A DNA stretch of 64,000 bases, taken from assembly GCF_002288925.2 (NCBI RefSeq), contig NW_022098024.1, positions 498,037-562,036 on the forward strand. The letters are read 5' to 3'. Of this stretch, positions 11,518-23,267 are shown piece after piece; position 1 is the stretch's first letter; every line of letters begins with the position of its first letter. The notes under the pieces are model-generated. The model worked only from the letters and a program-made list of their open reading frames with translations. It had not been told where the DNA came from and ran no database searches. The position numbers and the translations under genes are program-made. This stretch comes from Delphinapterus leucas (taxonomy: Eukaryota > Chordata > Mammalia > Artiodactyla > Monodontidae).

Positions 11518-12745
11518 TGTGAGAAAAAGCATTTGACAAAATCTACACACTTTCATGATAAAAACACTCAACAAACTGGGGAACTTTTTCAACCTCATAA
11601 AGGACATTTATGAAAATGCCACAGCTACCATCACACTCAGCTGTGAAAGACCGAAAGCTTTTCTTCTAAAATCAGGCACAAGAAAAGAATATCCATTTTG
11701 CCACTTCTATTAAAACTCATTCCTGAAGTTTTTGGCAGAGCAATTAGGGAATGAATAAATACATAAGTAAATAGCACCCACATTGGAAAGCAAGCTATGT
11801 CCATTCTCAGATGACAGGATCCCATATTCAGAAAGTCTACAATGAGATACCATTTCACATGCCTAGGATGGCTGTAATCAAAATTTGAAAATAACAAGTG
11901 TTAGCGAGAATAGGAAGAGATTGGAATTTTTATACATTTCTGATGGGGATGTGAAATGGTGCATCCATTGTGGAATGTAGTTTGGCAGTGTCTCAAAAAT
12001 TTAAACATAGAATTACCATATGATCCAGCAATTCCACTCCTACATATATACCACATCAAACTGAAAGCACATATTCAAACAAATACTTGTACATGAATGT
12101 TCAGGGCAACATGATTCATAATAGCCACAAGGTAGAAACAACTCAAATGTGCATCAGTGAATGAATGGACAAACAAAATGTGTTACATACATAAATGGAA
12201 TATGATTCACCATGCACAGGGAAGAAGTACTATAAGGAAAAAGATAGGAAGTCAGACATAAAACATCACACATTTTGTGTTTCAGGTTATATAAAATATG
12301 CTGGACATGTAAATCCATAGATACAGAAAACAAATTAGTGGCTGCCAGGGGGGGGCTGTGGGTAAAAAGTGACTGCTTGGGCTTCCCTGGTGGCGCAGTG
12401 GTTGAGAGTCCACCTGCCGATGCAGGGGACATGGGTTCGTGCCCCAGTCCGGGAAGATCCCACATGCCGCGGAGCGGCTGGACCCGTGAGCCATGGCCGC
12501 TGAGCCTGCGCGTCCGGAGCCTGTGCTCTGCAACGGGAGAGGCCACAACAGTGAGAGGCCCGCGTACCGCAAAAAAAAAAAAAAAAAAAGTGACTGCTTA
12601 TTGGGTACATGGTCTCCTTTAGGGGCGATAAAGATGTTTTGGAACTACATAGAAGGTGTGGTTGCACAAAATGCCACTGAACTGCACACTTTAAAATGGT
12701 TAATTTTATGTTATTTGAATTTCACCTCAGTAGAAAAATACATAT
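11518..12745 (+). mobile_element. Old L1 LINE 3' end (ORF2 tail plus 3' UTR), split by a SINE
   Basis: An old, 5'-truncated L1. It includes a degraded ORF2 part ('gagaaaaagcatttgacaaa'; 'attaccatatgatccagcaa'; 'gaatggacaaacaaaatgtg') and the 3' UTR ending in 'cactttaaaatggttaattt' and 'atttcacctcagtagaaaaa'. The ORF2 frame is destroyed. A CHR SINE (12379-12584) interrupts it, so the L1 is the older of the two. Confidence 0.85.
12379..12584 (+). mobile_element. CHR SINE, short (cetacean-type) form
   Basis: Short GC-rich CHR SINE in forward orientation. It starts 'gggcttccctggtggcgcag' (A-box region 'tggcgcagtgg'), carries a B-box-like 'gggttcgtgcccc', then 'ccatggccgctgagcctgcg' and ends in an uninterrupted A run. 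The duplication 'aaaaagtgactgctt' flanks it (12364-12378 and 12585-12599). It lacks the long middle section of the 5249-5574 copy. The intact A tail suggests a fairly recent insertion. Confidence 0.95.
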
Positions 12746-14024
12746 ATATCTATGATAGTTACATGACCCCAGGTAATAATGCATTTGCTTTACTAACTTA
12801 AATCAGCTTGTTGGTTTCCTGAATGTGATAATATGGTGGAAAGAGTTGAAATCAAAGCTGATTTGAATCTTTCTGAGCTTCCGTCTGAGATCTGTTGGGG
12901 TGTCCTCACTGAAGGTTGGGTGTAAGGGCTTTCGGCATCATGGTGTCTCTGAGATACACAATCTCAGAAGAATATCAGGTCTACCATCCTGGAGTCTTGT
13001 TTTCAGAGGACAGAAATTGTAGGCCTGTCTTCAAGCTACCTCTCCCTTTCAATTCATTATGTAGGCCATTTTGACTGGAAAATTTTCCAAAAATTAGAAT
13101 ATCCTATTTTTCCAGAGAAAACAGTTCTATTGAATGACTGACAAAATAGGTGATGGTTGTTTGGTCCTGGAGTTTTCTGCTCATGCTGTCCACTAATAAT
13201 CCCATAAGCCTCACCAGTGGGAAGCTATTATCAGCTCTGTACTACCATGTAGACCTGCCATGCCTCACATTGTCTCTTCTGAAGAGCATGACCACGAGAT
13301 GGTTTTGAGTGTGAAAGGGAACTTTATTATAAGTTACAATAAGGCAACAGACATAGACTGTTCTAGGCAAACTAGAATATGTGATCTCCTGGTTATGAGG
13401 ATATGAACAAGTACAGTGTCAAGGATTCTGTTGGTCAGATTTTACAGAAGCCAGTAGTACTGAATTTGTGACTCCCACTTTGAGGCAGCATGGCCTAGAG
13501 TTTGAATACTTGAATACTTGAATCCTAGGATTTGATGTGAAAGGCCTCTGATTCCTGCCACATTGTTAGGAGTGCGTGCTGGTCTGTGGGTTTGCCATTA
13601 GTCAAAATTGGGTGCCGTGTCCAGGTCAGTGGCAGCAAGACTCAAGGGCCACTGGACTAGTATTATATGTTGAATACAGATGTCCCTTTTTCCAGTTATA
13701 CCTCATTTTGCCTTACTTTTAAGTCCAAAGCCACTGAAGCTGATTTTCCTAAGGTACACAGGCCTTTCATGCTGGGGATAAAAAGTGAAATATCAATATT
13801 TAGATAGTCAATGAAAATGCATGTATTGATTTTGGAAGAAGAGGCCATATATGGAGGCTTGGATTGTATAAAAAAAAAAGGGAATATTCCTCAAAATGAC
13901 ATTCATGGTCTTACACAAATTAGCTCCCCTTCCCCTAGTCTCACTTCCTCATCTCTAAGAATTGAAAACCCTACCTGTCAGTCTTTTGGTGAGTAATGAG
14001 TATCAAAGGAGACTGTGAGTGCAG
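12746..14024. other. Mostly non-repetitive; possible L2 scrap near 13885-13975
   Basis: No gene seen. The segment at 13885-13975 ('gacattcatggtcttacaca') resembles a short forward L2 scrap. The rest shows no known repeat. Confidence 0.45.
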
Positions 14025-14230
14025 GCAGGATGGTGTAGGGCTAATTGTTTTGCAGGCAGATCAGGCTGGGATCAAATGCTCCCTCTGCCTTTCACGTATT
14101 ATTTTGTGCGTGTTACCCAACTAATATCAGGTTAAAATCTTCTTTCTTTAAACAGCAAGGACTGCTCAAAAGGGTTGGATGAAAATTTCTTAACACTCAT
14201 ATAGCACAATAAATATCTGAGAATAGATAG
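14025..14230 (+). mobile_element. MIR SINE fragment
   Basis: Degraded forward MIR: 'caggatggtgtagggctaat', 'gcaggcagatcaggctggga' and 'gcgtgttacccaactaatat'. Moderately convincing. Confidence 0.5.
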
Positions 14231-14394
14231 GAAAAAGGTTTGGGGGGAAAATTAAAGATCAGTAAAGGGTACGTGTCCTCTAGATATACTATCAAGCCTT
14301 TGTGCTGCTGATAGAGGGATAGACTGAGATCACTGGAACCTGACAGATAATTCAGATCATAGCTCTGTGTACATAAGAAGAGAGTATATATATA

Positions 14395-15410
14395 AAATTA
14401 ATAGTTGAATCAAATAAACAGGAAAGAATACAATATTTAATGAATGGTGATGACACAATTGGATAAAAAAACTTCTATCTTAATATATACAAAATAAATT
14501 TCAAATGGAATAAAAATTTAAGAAAAAGGAAAAAAAAAATCTTGTAAGAATATATAGTAGAATTTAACCAAGTTGGATACCCTGGAACCATAAGATAAAC
14601 ACTAAAGATAAAAAAATTAAGATTACCATCAGGCAAAATTATCATATATGAAGTCAGCAGACAAAGATTTGGAAAAAAAAATGTGTCCTTGATGATAAAA
14701 ATGTGATTTATATACAAAAGCTCCTAAAGACAAAAAAAGATAACCAAACAGAAAAATCTGTGAAATATGTGAATAGAGAAATTCTAATGAAATCCTAATG
14801 ACTTTTAAGCATACGGAAAGGTCTTAAAAATCATTGATGTCTTGGTAAATGCTAAGTAATAATGATTTATCTCTTAAGATATAGCTGACTTCAGTAAAGA
14901 GCAATAATATATTTCTGGCATGATTGCAGGGAAAAGAGTAATACTGTACATTGCTAGTATAAGTTAGAATTGTTCTATCCTATTAGTAAAGCAAACTGGC
15001 AATATCTATTAAATTTTATACTGCATACAGGTATTGACCTAGTAATTCCAGTTCTGGAAATCTATCCCAAATAGATAAATCTACAGTATATAAAAACACA
15101 CTTATGAGGATACTTATTACAGCATTGTTTATAGTGGAAACAAAGCAGTAACAAAGTGAATATCTATCAATAGACGAATAAAGGAATGAATTCACTCTGG
15201 AATATTATTTAGCCAATAAAGTAAATGGATTTGAAATGTGCCTCTTGGATTTGGAGAAATTTCCATAAGATATCACCGAGTGAGACAAACAAAATAAAAG
15301 TAAACTGTATAAAATATGATTCTATTTGCATAAAAAGATGAAAAACTTTATGAGTATGTATATGTGTTTGAGCACTGTATTTTATTGAACCTAAAGTACC
15401 ACTGATTGTA
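14395..15410 (+). mobile_element. Old L1 LINE 3' fragment
   Basis: Plus-strand remains of an ancient mammalian L1 ORF2 C-terminus and flanks. Markers are 'tggcaatatctattaaattt', 'acctagtaattccagttctg', 'acttattacagcattgttta', 'aagtgaatatctatcaatag' and 'tggaatattatttagccaat'. The reading frame is full of stops. Confidence 0.8.
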
Positions 15411-15646
15411 AAACACACCATCATTTCATAAAATATAAAGAAAAAAGTACTGAGATTAAACTCTGACAGAAGGCTTTTTTTTAAATCTCTCTTTGACAGA
15501 AGGCTTTTTTTTTTTAATCACTTAGAAATTTAACTTTCATTTAAAGAGCTCTTTCAGATTTAACTAAACATCAATGCTTGTCTTACATAACTTTTGTTTA
15601 TACATAAAAAGGAGCATGTAAGCAACATAAATTGATCAAAGTTTTA
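15411..15646. other. Spacer with a short tandem duplication
   Basis: 'tgacagaaggctttttttt' occurs at about 15464 and again at about 15494, a small direct duplication. Otherwise AT-rich and unassigned. Confidence 0.55.
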
Positions 15647-15934
15647 TTAAAACTTCACATCCACAGTAAAACTTTTCTGAGTCCCTTCCAAAATGAGGTC
15701 ATAGATATTTCGGCTCCCACAGATGTCTTCCTCTGCAATCAAGATTATTAGCATTTTAAAAATGAGAACTCCAGCATTGACTACAGGCTTTTTTTTCTGG
15801 GACCCAAATTCTCATTCTTTAGATATGTATGTGCCAGTAAAGACAGTAGCAACTATGTCACCACTTGGGTGTTCTGCAGCAATGATCAGATGTACCTTAA
15901 TTTCAGAGACATTAAAATGGGACAAAGATGCATC
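15647..15934 (-). pseudogene. Unrecognised minus-strand reading frame, possible gene or retrocopy remnant
   Basis: On the minus strand about 95 codons are open from 15934 to a TAA at 15647-15649, with one internal TGA near the middle. The translation alternates hydrophobic and charged residues like a real protein: it includes 'IKVHLIIAAEHPSGDIVATV' before the stop codon, and 'EEDICGSRNIYDLILEGTQK' after it. An AATAAA (15643-15648, minus strand) overlaps the terminal stop. The frame is closed upstream by TAA (15935-15937). I do not recognise the family. It could be a decayed terminal exon, an old retrocopy or chance. No poly(A) tail follows and no start codon or clear splice site is evident. 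Confidence 0.22.
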
Positions 15935-16114
15935 TTAGAATTGATGAAATATGTATATGCTTGTATAAGTAATTATATGATGATGGAGAAAGCTACAGTA
16001 GAAAACATGTTAAGCTGCTAACATGAGGTAGGTGTGGCTGAGCTGGGGCATGATGTGGACAGAAGATTAAGAATGAAAGTCCATCAGAAAGGGGAAAAAA
16101 TCACTAAAAATACA

Positions 16115-17495
16115 CAGTCACCTGACACAATATTGAAGGAGAAGAACAAAGGTAAGAGGACTGACACTACCCGAATTCAAGACTTACTATAAGGCTACAG
16201 TAATCAAGATAGAGTATTGGCTAAACAATAACCAAGTGGACAAACAGAAGACAAGAGAGAGCCCAAAAATAGAATCACATAAATACAGGCAACTGATCTT
16301 TGGTAAAGGAGCAAAGGTAATACAATAGGGCAAATACAGTCTTCTCAATGCAAGGCATTGGACATCCACATGCAAAAAATAAATAGCTAAAAGAATCTAG
16401 ACACCGGTTTTACACCCTTCACAAAAATTAACTCAAAATGAATCATAAACCTAAATGTAAAACACAAAACAATAAAAATCCTGAAAGGTGACATAGGAGA
16501 AAATCTAGATTACCTTGGGTATAGTGACCCCTTTTTTAGATACAGCACAAAAGGCACAATCCATGAAATAAATAATTGATAAGTAGGACTTTATTAAAAT
16601 TAAAAATGTATGTTCTGTGAAAGATAATATCAAAAGAATGATAAGACATTCCACAGACTGGGAGAAAATATTTGCAAAAGACACATCTGATAAATCACTG
16701 TTAACCAAAACATACAAAGGACAGTTAAAACTCAACAATAAGAAAACAAACAGCCCATGTAAAATGGGCCAAAAACCTTAACAGTCACATCACCAAGGAA
16801 GATATACAGGTGGCAAATTAACATAATGAAAAGATGGTCACGAATGTTTATAGCTGCTTTATTTATAACTGCCAAAACTTGGAAGCAACCAAGATTTCCT
16901 TCTGCAGTTGAGTGGATAAATAAACTGTGGTACATCCAGACAGTGGAATATTATTCAGTTAAAAAGAAATTAACTATCAAGCCATGAAGAGATATGGATA
17001 ACTTTACATACATATTACTAAATGACAGAAGCCAATCTGAAAAGGCTACATATTGTATGATTCCAACCATATGACATTCTGGAAAAGGCAAAACTATGGT
17101 GACAGTAAAAATATCGGTGGTTGCCAGAGCTGGGGTTAGGTGAGGGGAGAGGTGAATAGGCAGAGCACAGGGGATTTTTAGGGCAGTGAAAGTACTCTGT
17201 GTACTATATTGGTGGATACGTGTCATTATAGATTTTCCAAACACATAGAATGCACAACACCGAGAGTGAACCCTAATGTAAACTAGGACTCCGGGTGATT
17301 ATGATGTATCAATGTAGATTCGTCAGTTGCGACAAATGTACCACTCTGGTGGGGAATGTGGGTAATGGTGGAGGCTGTGCATATGTGGGGTTAGGGGGTG
17401 TACATGGGAAATCTCTGTACCTTCCTCTCAATTTTGCTGTGAACCTAAAACTTCTGAGGAAAAAGTAGTCTGAAAAATATAAGTTAATTAATTAA
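16115..17495 (+). mobile_element. Old L1 LINE 3' fragment with internal deletion
   Basis: Plus-strand L1 ORF2 C-terminus and 3' UTR. Markers are 'ctataaggctacagtaatca', 'gggagaaaatatttgcaaaa', 'tggaatattattcagttaaa', 'tatgacattctggaaaaggc' and an end near 'cctaaaacttctgaggaaaa'. Compared with the related copy at 34255-34998, about 300 bp is missing around 16838, where the text jumps from the 'aaagatggtc' region to 'gaatgtttatagctgcttta'. Not coding. Confidence 0.85.
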
Positions 17496-17930
17496 AAACA
17501 GTCACAATATATGTGATTATACGTTTGCATTACTATAACCTTTTGTTTGTGTATTCATAGATAAAAAGTTTTAAACTCTTTTTAAATGCAAGGAAAGAGG
17601 GTCGTTGAAGGACTTCACAGTGTGTGGTCTGTGTGCTCTGTACAGTTGCAGGAGTTCAGGAAACATTTGAAAGGACTGAATGAGAAAGCATATAAGGTAG
17701 TTATAGTAGTTATTAAAGTTGTTATTGTGTGTGACAAGTTGACAAGTAAGAAAATGTTATTTGCTTTTTTCCCCTTTAATTCCTAGGCAGTTCTTCATTC
17801 CCACGCTCTTTCCCTGAGGAGTGCTGAGAACGCGGCCGTTTCTCAACCCTGTTCGTTGATAGAATGATCAGTAGCAGAAGGGCTGTAATCAACATTTCCT
17901 CTGGTGAATTTTGTAGAATGTCAACTATTT
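17496..17930. other. Non-repetitive stretch, nothing recognised
   Basis: No named repeat or gene. A small CpG-containing patch sits at about 17800-17850. Confidence 0.5.
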
Positions 17931-17944
17931 AAGATATTCTGTGG

Positions 17945-18154
17945 GGCTTCCCTGGTGGCGCAGTGGTTGAGGGTCCGCCTGCCGATGCAGGGGGCGCGGG
18001 TTCGTGCCCCAGTCTGAGAGGATCCCACATGCCGCGGAGAGGCTAGGCCCGTGAGCCATGGCCGCTGAGCCTGCGCGTCCGGAGCCTGTGCTCCACAACG
18101 GGAGAGGCCGCAGCGGTGGGGGGGGCTCGCGTACCGCAAAAAAAAAAAAAAAAA
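17945..18154 (+). mobile_element. CHR SINE, short (cetacean-type) form
   Basis: Forward copy starting 'ggcttccctggtggcgcagt', with a B-box-like 'gggttcgtgcccc' and a long A tail (18138-18154). Target-site duplication 'aagatattctgtgg' (17931-17944) against 'aagatactctgtgg' (18155-18168), with one difference. CpGs are well preserved, suggesting a young copy. Confidence 0.95.
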
Positions 18155-18168
18155 AAGATACTCTGTGG

Positions 18169-19504
18169 AAAAATAGTTCCATGATTTTAGTTTGAGGCAA
18201 ACTCCAATATATCTTCTTCTGCAGACTCATGGTGCTTTGTAGAACTTGTAGTAAAAAGATTTTATTGTACTGGTAATTTCCCAAAACTCTTGATGAAAAA
18301 AATCTCTGTTTAGTATGTATAAAGCTTATCATTGTCCAGAATTTGTGTTCTATGAAGTAGAGAGGAACTGGCTTATAGAAACTGGTTTAGATTACTCATA
18401 TGAACTGGAAAGGTGTGGACGCATCACTTCACGCATTTGTAGTGCAGAGCTATAATTTCCCTTGATATTCTAGGGCAATGACTTAGGAAGGAACTGGTGT
18501 ACATTCTGATAAAGCAGCTTTTACTACTATATCTCATTGTGAGATAAGGAACATGGTAACTGAAAACAATAATGGCAACGGTGTGGATAATAAGGGATAT
18601 GTGTATTTATAACCAGGTTATAAAGTTCTAGCATTAATTTCTGTTTCAGTTTTGCTGTTTTAATAAGACTCAGAGATTCATTTGGTGGTCCTAGGAAGAG
18701 TGAATTGGATCAGAGACCCTGAATGATTGACTCTCCCAGGAAACAGTATCTTTTGTGTTTTTGAAGTCTTGGCTTATTTTTTTCAAGCTAATGAGATTCT
18801 CTTGGCAAGGAGGGGGAGTATAATTAACCTTCTGTGGTAAATGATAAAGAATGAAATGTGCCCAGGGGGAGAGTAGAGTAGGGGAGAAGCTGGAAACCTT
18901 TCACAAATACATTTTTTTGCTCCAGGGTTTCTTGCCCCATTGGAAATTAATCAAGTGCTCTTCTCTGAGAAAAGGAGCAGAAGGCACTTTTTTGCTTTGG
19001 AATTGAGGGAAGAATGTAGGAACTACATCTGATATAACTCCTGAATCAGCCTTAGGGGAAGGCTGAGTTGAGGATTAAAAGAGTCAGAGCACGTAGACAT
19101 CCCTGAGCTCAGCATCAAATGATTGAAGCCACCTTTCCTCAATGGTCCAGGAGGCCTAATTTAAAACAACAACTACTACAAAAACCCTACTTTCTATAGC
19201 AACAGTGTATCAGGGAGAGCAACAGAAGCAACAGCGTTACTGAACCAATTATAGTCCGGACTCTCCCTGATTTGTCCTATAGAATCAATTGTTTGCATCA
19301 GCCTTTGTTTGTTCTCTTGTTTGTTTCAACAGTGGTGGTGGGGAGTCCACACCCCCCTCAGAGGAAACTACTGGACTTGCTGCTATTCTCAATGAGGTTT
19401 TGAGCTTTTAATAATTCCATTTTTAGCAATAAAACAGATGAGACTCTACTTCTACTCCATCTGAAGTGAAGCAGTTCCCATACTTATTATAGACTAAAAT
19501 GACT
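18169..19504. other. Non-repetitive block with an 11-bp inverted repeat
   Basis: About 1.3 kb without any repeat I can name and without a gene. It holds 'atcagggagag' (19209-19219) and its exact reverse complement (19261-19271). Possible regulatory DNA, but nothing proves it. Confidence 0.5.
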
Positions 19505-19860
19505 TAGACAAAATAGCTTAAAATTAGATTCCCCAGGTTTTTCTGTTTTGGTTTGGTTTTTTTGCGGTACGCGGGCCTCTCATTGTTGTGGCCTCTCCTG
19601 TTGTGGAGTACAGGCTCCGGACGCGCAGGCTCAGCGGCCATGGCTCACAGGCCCAGCCGCTCCGCGGCATGTGGGATCTTCCCGGACTGGGGCACGAACC
19701 CGTGTCCACTGCATTGGCAGGCGGACTCTCAACCACTGCACCACCAGGGAAGCCCTCCCCAGTTTTTTTTTTCCCCCTAGAGATGCTGATTCAATAGAGT
19801 GTGGAATCTATTTTGTAATAAGCTTCCCAGGTGATGGTGAGGTAGTTGATCAGAGTACTG
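19505..19860 (-). mobile_element. Probable MER5A-like hAT remnant, split by a SINE
   Basis: Flanks of the SINE at 19543-19755 resemble a reverse MER5A copy: 'aaaattagattccccag' on the left; 'agagatgctgattcaataga' and 'aagcttcccaggtgatggtg' on the right. MER5A is a short non-autonomous hAT-Charlie DNA element. Diverged. Confidence 0.42.
19543..19755 (-). mobile_element. CHR SINE, short (cetacean-type) form
   Basis: Reverse copy. The plus strand reads tail first, then 'tttgcggtacgcgggcctct', the central 'tcagcggccatggctcacag', and ends 'accaccagggaagccc'. Imperfect duplication 'tccccaggttttt' / 'tccccagttttt' at about 19530-19542 and 19756-19767. The tail on the element strand is (A/C)-rich. 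Confidence 0.92.
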
Positions 19861-19911
19861 AAATTTGGAAAGGACAGCTATGGGCCATTTATCATTCAAA
19901 GTGGGGATGTA

Positions 19912-20069
19912 GGGATTTCCCTGGTGGTCCAGTGGTTGAGACTTCACCTTCCAATGCAGTGGGTTCAATCCCTGGTCGGGGAGCTAAGATCCCACATGCC
20001 ACGGAGCCGACAAACCAAAACATAAAACAGAAGCAGTATTTGTAACAAATTCAATAAAAACTTTAAGAG
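19912..20069 (+). mobile_element. CHR-related SINE, short head-only form
   Basis: Forward tRNA-related SINE: 'gggatttccctggtggtcca' with B-box-like 'gggttcaatccctggtcggg' and 'agatcccacatgccacggag', then an A-rich region. It lacks the 'gccgctgagcctgcg' block of the neighbouring copies and so is another subfamily. A likely imperfect duplication is 'aaagtggggatgta' (19898-19911) against 'aaatagggatgta' (20070-20082). Confidence 0.85.
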
Positions 20070-20082
20070 AAATAGGGATGTA

Positions 20083-20367
20083 AATGGAACATGTTCTAGC
20101 CTCATCATTACTATTGTCAGCTTATGGTGATATGGTTAAGTGTTGTTCTGAAAATTTAGATGGAGTCCTGTGGTTTGTGAAAACACTCACTCTTAGGTTT
20201 AATGAGTGAGAATCCTTACTATGTGTGTGTTACAATGCATTCAAAATTAAAATCATCATTACTTAGCCAGAGAGTATCAAACTATCTATGAAACCAGTCT
20301 ATGCTGAACAAAAACTTGAGGACCATATTAATTAAGTAATTAGTTCTGTACCATCAATATACCTGGG
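20083..20367. other. Spacer, nothing recognised
   Basis: No recognised feature. Confidence 0.5.
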
Positions 20368-20680
20368 GTGGGAGGCAGCCCAGTGTAGGGAAGAGGACTG
20401 GATTCTGGAGTCAAAAAGACTTTAGATTCTGATTCCATTGCGTCCTACCTATAGATAAGTCATCTCCATCTCTGAAACTTGGTTTGCACATTTATAAAAC
20501 GGAACTGGTAAGACCTCCCTAAAGAGACTGCTGTGATGACTGCATGGAACGAATGATGCTGTAAATTCCAAGACGTTGAAGGAATCTTTCTTGTTTACCA
20601 CTGATCTTCCCATCCCCTACCCCACCCCACCCCAAATACCATGTCAGACACACAGTAGGGGCTGAAGGCACTAACTTTTC
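20368..20680 (+). mobile_element. MIR SINE
   Basis: Forward MIR: 'gaggactggattctggagtc', 'agataagtcatctccatctc' and 'ctgctgtgatgactgcatgg'. A possible MIR-like end, 'cagacacacagtaggggctg', lies after a CCCCACC-rich interruption. Confidence 0.7.
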
Positions 20681-21749
20681 TTAACATGATCATTGTATTT
20701 AGAGACAATATCATACTCACGTGTCAAAGCAGCACCAGTAATTAAGTGCTTTCCTCTTCTCTGGTTTTAATGTGCCATAGGGTTGTGTTTTCAATCCTAT
20801 ATGTACTTTGTTAAACACTCACCCATTCATCCATGAAGCTATAAACACAGCCAAGTAAATGTTAAACAGTGAACCCCCGTAACACAAATGAGAATCATGT
20901 CACTCATTTTCTCAGCTCAACGTGAGCCTTTACCTTTAAACAATCAAAAGGGAATTGAACCGAAAAATCACCAAAACACAATCAATGCCTCTCCACTTCT
21001 TCTCTTTACCCACTCCCTATAAACTACCCTCAATTTTAAAAAAGATATATACATAAGAATAAATATTTCCTGGTAATCCCAAGCTTTAATGATTGAGATC
21101 AGGAAACTAGAGGAAAAAAATGAAAAAACACTGTTTTTTTTGCCTTAGAAATTGATACATTAGTATGATTAAAACAGGCCGGAGATCCCCACATGTGAAG
21201 AGGAGACCAGGTAGCTTATAAATGGATACCTAGATCTGTGTGTATATCTATGACTATATCTTTGTTTATATCTGTACCTATAATATCACTATCTATATTT
21301 CAAGTTAGAGATTATAATAGACTTAATAAGAATAATACCTCATACACATACCTAATATTGAATAACATTAAGAACAATCGTAAGCCCTGAAAATCTACAC
21401 AAATCAGTTTTGTGTGTGTGTGTGTTTAAGCAGAACAGTAATATTTAAAAGTAAGGTTTTCCTAGATTCCTTAACCTTTACCTGAGTTAGAGCTTTATGG
21501 GTGTTCAATTTTCACCTTTCCTTCAGCCACTGACATATGATTAATGCTCTGAAACCAAAATTTAAAAAAATATGTGGGGATGGGAAGTTAATGGCTATCT
21601 TTTGTTTTTAATGGGTCTCAAGAAAATTGTTCAACCCAGACCAGTAAACGCACAGAAGGTATGAGGAAGGGTGTCAGTTTTAGCATAAGTTCCAAAATAG
21701 AAGGGGTAGAAAGATCCCTTTTTTTTGGTCCTGGTATAATGAAACTGTA
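20681..21749. other. AT-rich stretch, nothing recognised
   Basis: No gene or named repeat. It includes an imperfect 'tatctatatc' patch (about 21238-21300) and a short (TG)n at about 21411-21426. Confidence 0.5.
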
Positions 21750-21824
21750 TCTTTCTCTCTGTCTCTGTGTGTGTCTCTGTCCTCTGTCTCTCTTTCTCTC
21801 TCTCTCACACACACACACACACAA
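21750..21824 (+). repeat. Compound (CT)n/(GT)n/(CA)n microsatellite
   Basis: TCTCTGTC and TCTCTCTT units followed by about eight CA units (21807-21823). Overlapping frames on both strands are low complexity. Confidence 0.92.
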
Positions 21825-22504
21825 TTGTAAACATCTGGTGTGTAGAGTATATTTTATTCACATTATCTCCCATAGCTTAGTGCTTGACACATATTTAAGG
21901 ATCAATTAAAAATCTGTTGATTTTAAGTGAACTAGGTTATGTTAGAATAACATAGAGAACATTATTTCATATAAATTATAAATAGGTAAGAGAACTGTGT
22001 TCCAAAGAAATTAGGGGGTTAAGTGATTTCCCCAAATGAGACAGGGGGGAAAATCTAGATGTTAGGGTGGAGCTACCTTAACCTGGAATTAATTAGAAGG
22101 GAGGAGACAGACATAGACTCTCTCCACTTCCCACATTTCCTCTAGTTAGATGTACAGGCACAAGGAGAAGGACATATACTGGACCTCTGCGTGGTAGGCT
22201 GACGTGGGAATCTCATTGAGATATCTTTCATTTAATCGCATTTGGTTTTAAAATAATAATATAATGGCCAGTGAAAATCTCCATTTGCCACCTAAAGTCT
22301 AGTGAAGTACTAAAGGGTGAAAAATATATACGCCCAAAGCTTACAATGGGTTTATATGAGAGATCTTATTTTCCAAAGCATTGTCACCTTTCTGAAGAAT
22401 TAGGGTATTCTGCTTAATGTACAATAAAAAGAGCCTGTATTCTGATATAACCACTTTTTCTAAATTCTTAACATAAAAGGAACATGTACCTGTTCATGGT
22501 ATCA
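21825..22504. other. Non-repetitive stretch, nothing recognised
   Basis: No recognised feature. Confidence 0.5.
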
Positions 22505-22700
22505 TTTTACATAGCTGTAATAATAGCTATCACTGATGGAATGTTTCTGTCCCAGAAACTGTACAAAAGGCTTTATGTTAGTTTTCTTCTCAATAACTAT
22601 GAGATAGTAACTATTATTCACTCTCTTTGGGTGATGAGCCTATTGGGGTTAAGTTATCGACCCAATGTTATATGAGCACTGAATGGTGAAGCAAGAATAA
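22505..22700 (-). mobile_element. MIR SINE fragment
   Basis: Reverse MIR: 'ataatagctatcactgatgg', 'caataactatgagatagtaa' and 'ggtgatgagcctattggggt' correspond to the 3' half and core read backwards. Confidence 0.65.
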
Positions 22701-22774
22701 ATTGAGCATCTCATACTGAACTTGTAGACATAGGTGGTGGCCCCCGAGAGGCTCACCCTTCAGAAATGGAGCCC

Positions 22775-23002
22775 TGGCTTACGGAGCAAAGAGCTTGGGT
22801 TTTAGAGCCAGTGAAACCTGGGTTCCAGGCCTGACTGCAACACTTACTACCTGTAGAATATCGGGTCAGTATCTTGGTCAGTTTGACCCTTAGCTTCCCC
22901 AGCTGGAAAAATGGGGATAACAATACCTTACAGGTTTGTTGGGCAGATTCAATGAATTAATATATTCATTTTACTGACTATTTTCCTGGAACATAGATAG
23001 GC
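22775..23002 (+). mobile_element. MIR SINE
   Basis: Forward, nearly complete MIR: 'gggttttagagccagtgaaa', 'cctgggttccaggcctgact', 'tcccagctgg'-like sequence and 'aaatggggataacaatacct'. A 22-base A run follows immediately. Confidence 0.85.
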
Positions 23003-23024
23003 AAAAAAAAAAAAAAAAAAAAAA
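23003..23024 (+). repeat. A22 homopolymer
   Basis: Uninterrupted run of about 22 A directly after the MIR. Confidence 0.95.
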
Positions 23025-23267
23025 GCCATTTCTAAATTTAAGTGTAGGCTTAAATAAACCATACCATTTACTAACAAATTGTCCAATTAGGCTTATTGAG
23101 AAGCTTAAAGCTAGATTCCTGGAGACCATCTACCCCAGAACAGAAATGCATTTCCATCTCCAAAGGATGGGCAGTTCCTTATTGCCAAACATCTAATTGC
23201 CTGTTCTCTGCCAATAAAGAGACTCTGGGGGTCTGAGTCTATCTGATCTTTTCTGTTTTACTGCTGC
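23025..23267. other. Spacer, nothing recognised
   Basis: No recognised feature. Confidence 0.5.

Noticed and set aside
12154..12667. Several overlapping 96-130-codon frames on both strands
   Set aside because: They are translations of the CHR SINE (12379-12584) and flanking L1; similar peptides recur at every SINE copy.
15464..15512. Direct repeat of 'tgacagaaggctttttttt' as a transposon boundary
   Set aside because: The copies are only 30 bp apart with nothing between them; a small local duplication is simpler.
19548..20045. 165-codon plus-strand frame
   Set aside because: Runs through two CHR SINEs; a repeat artefact.
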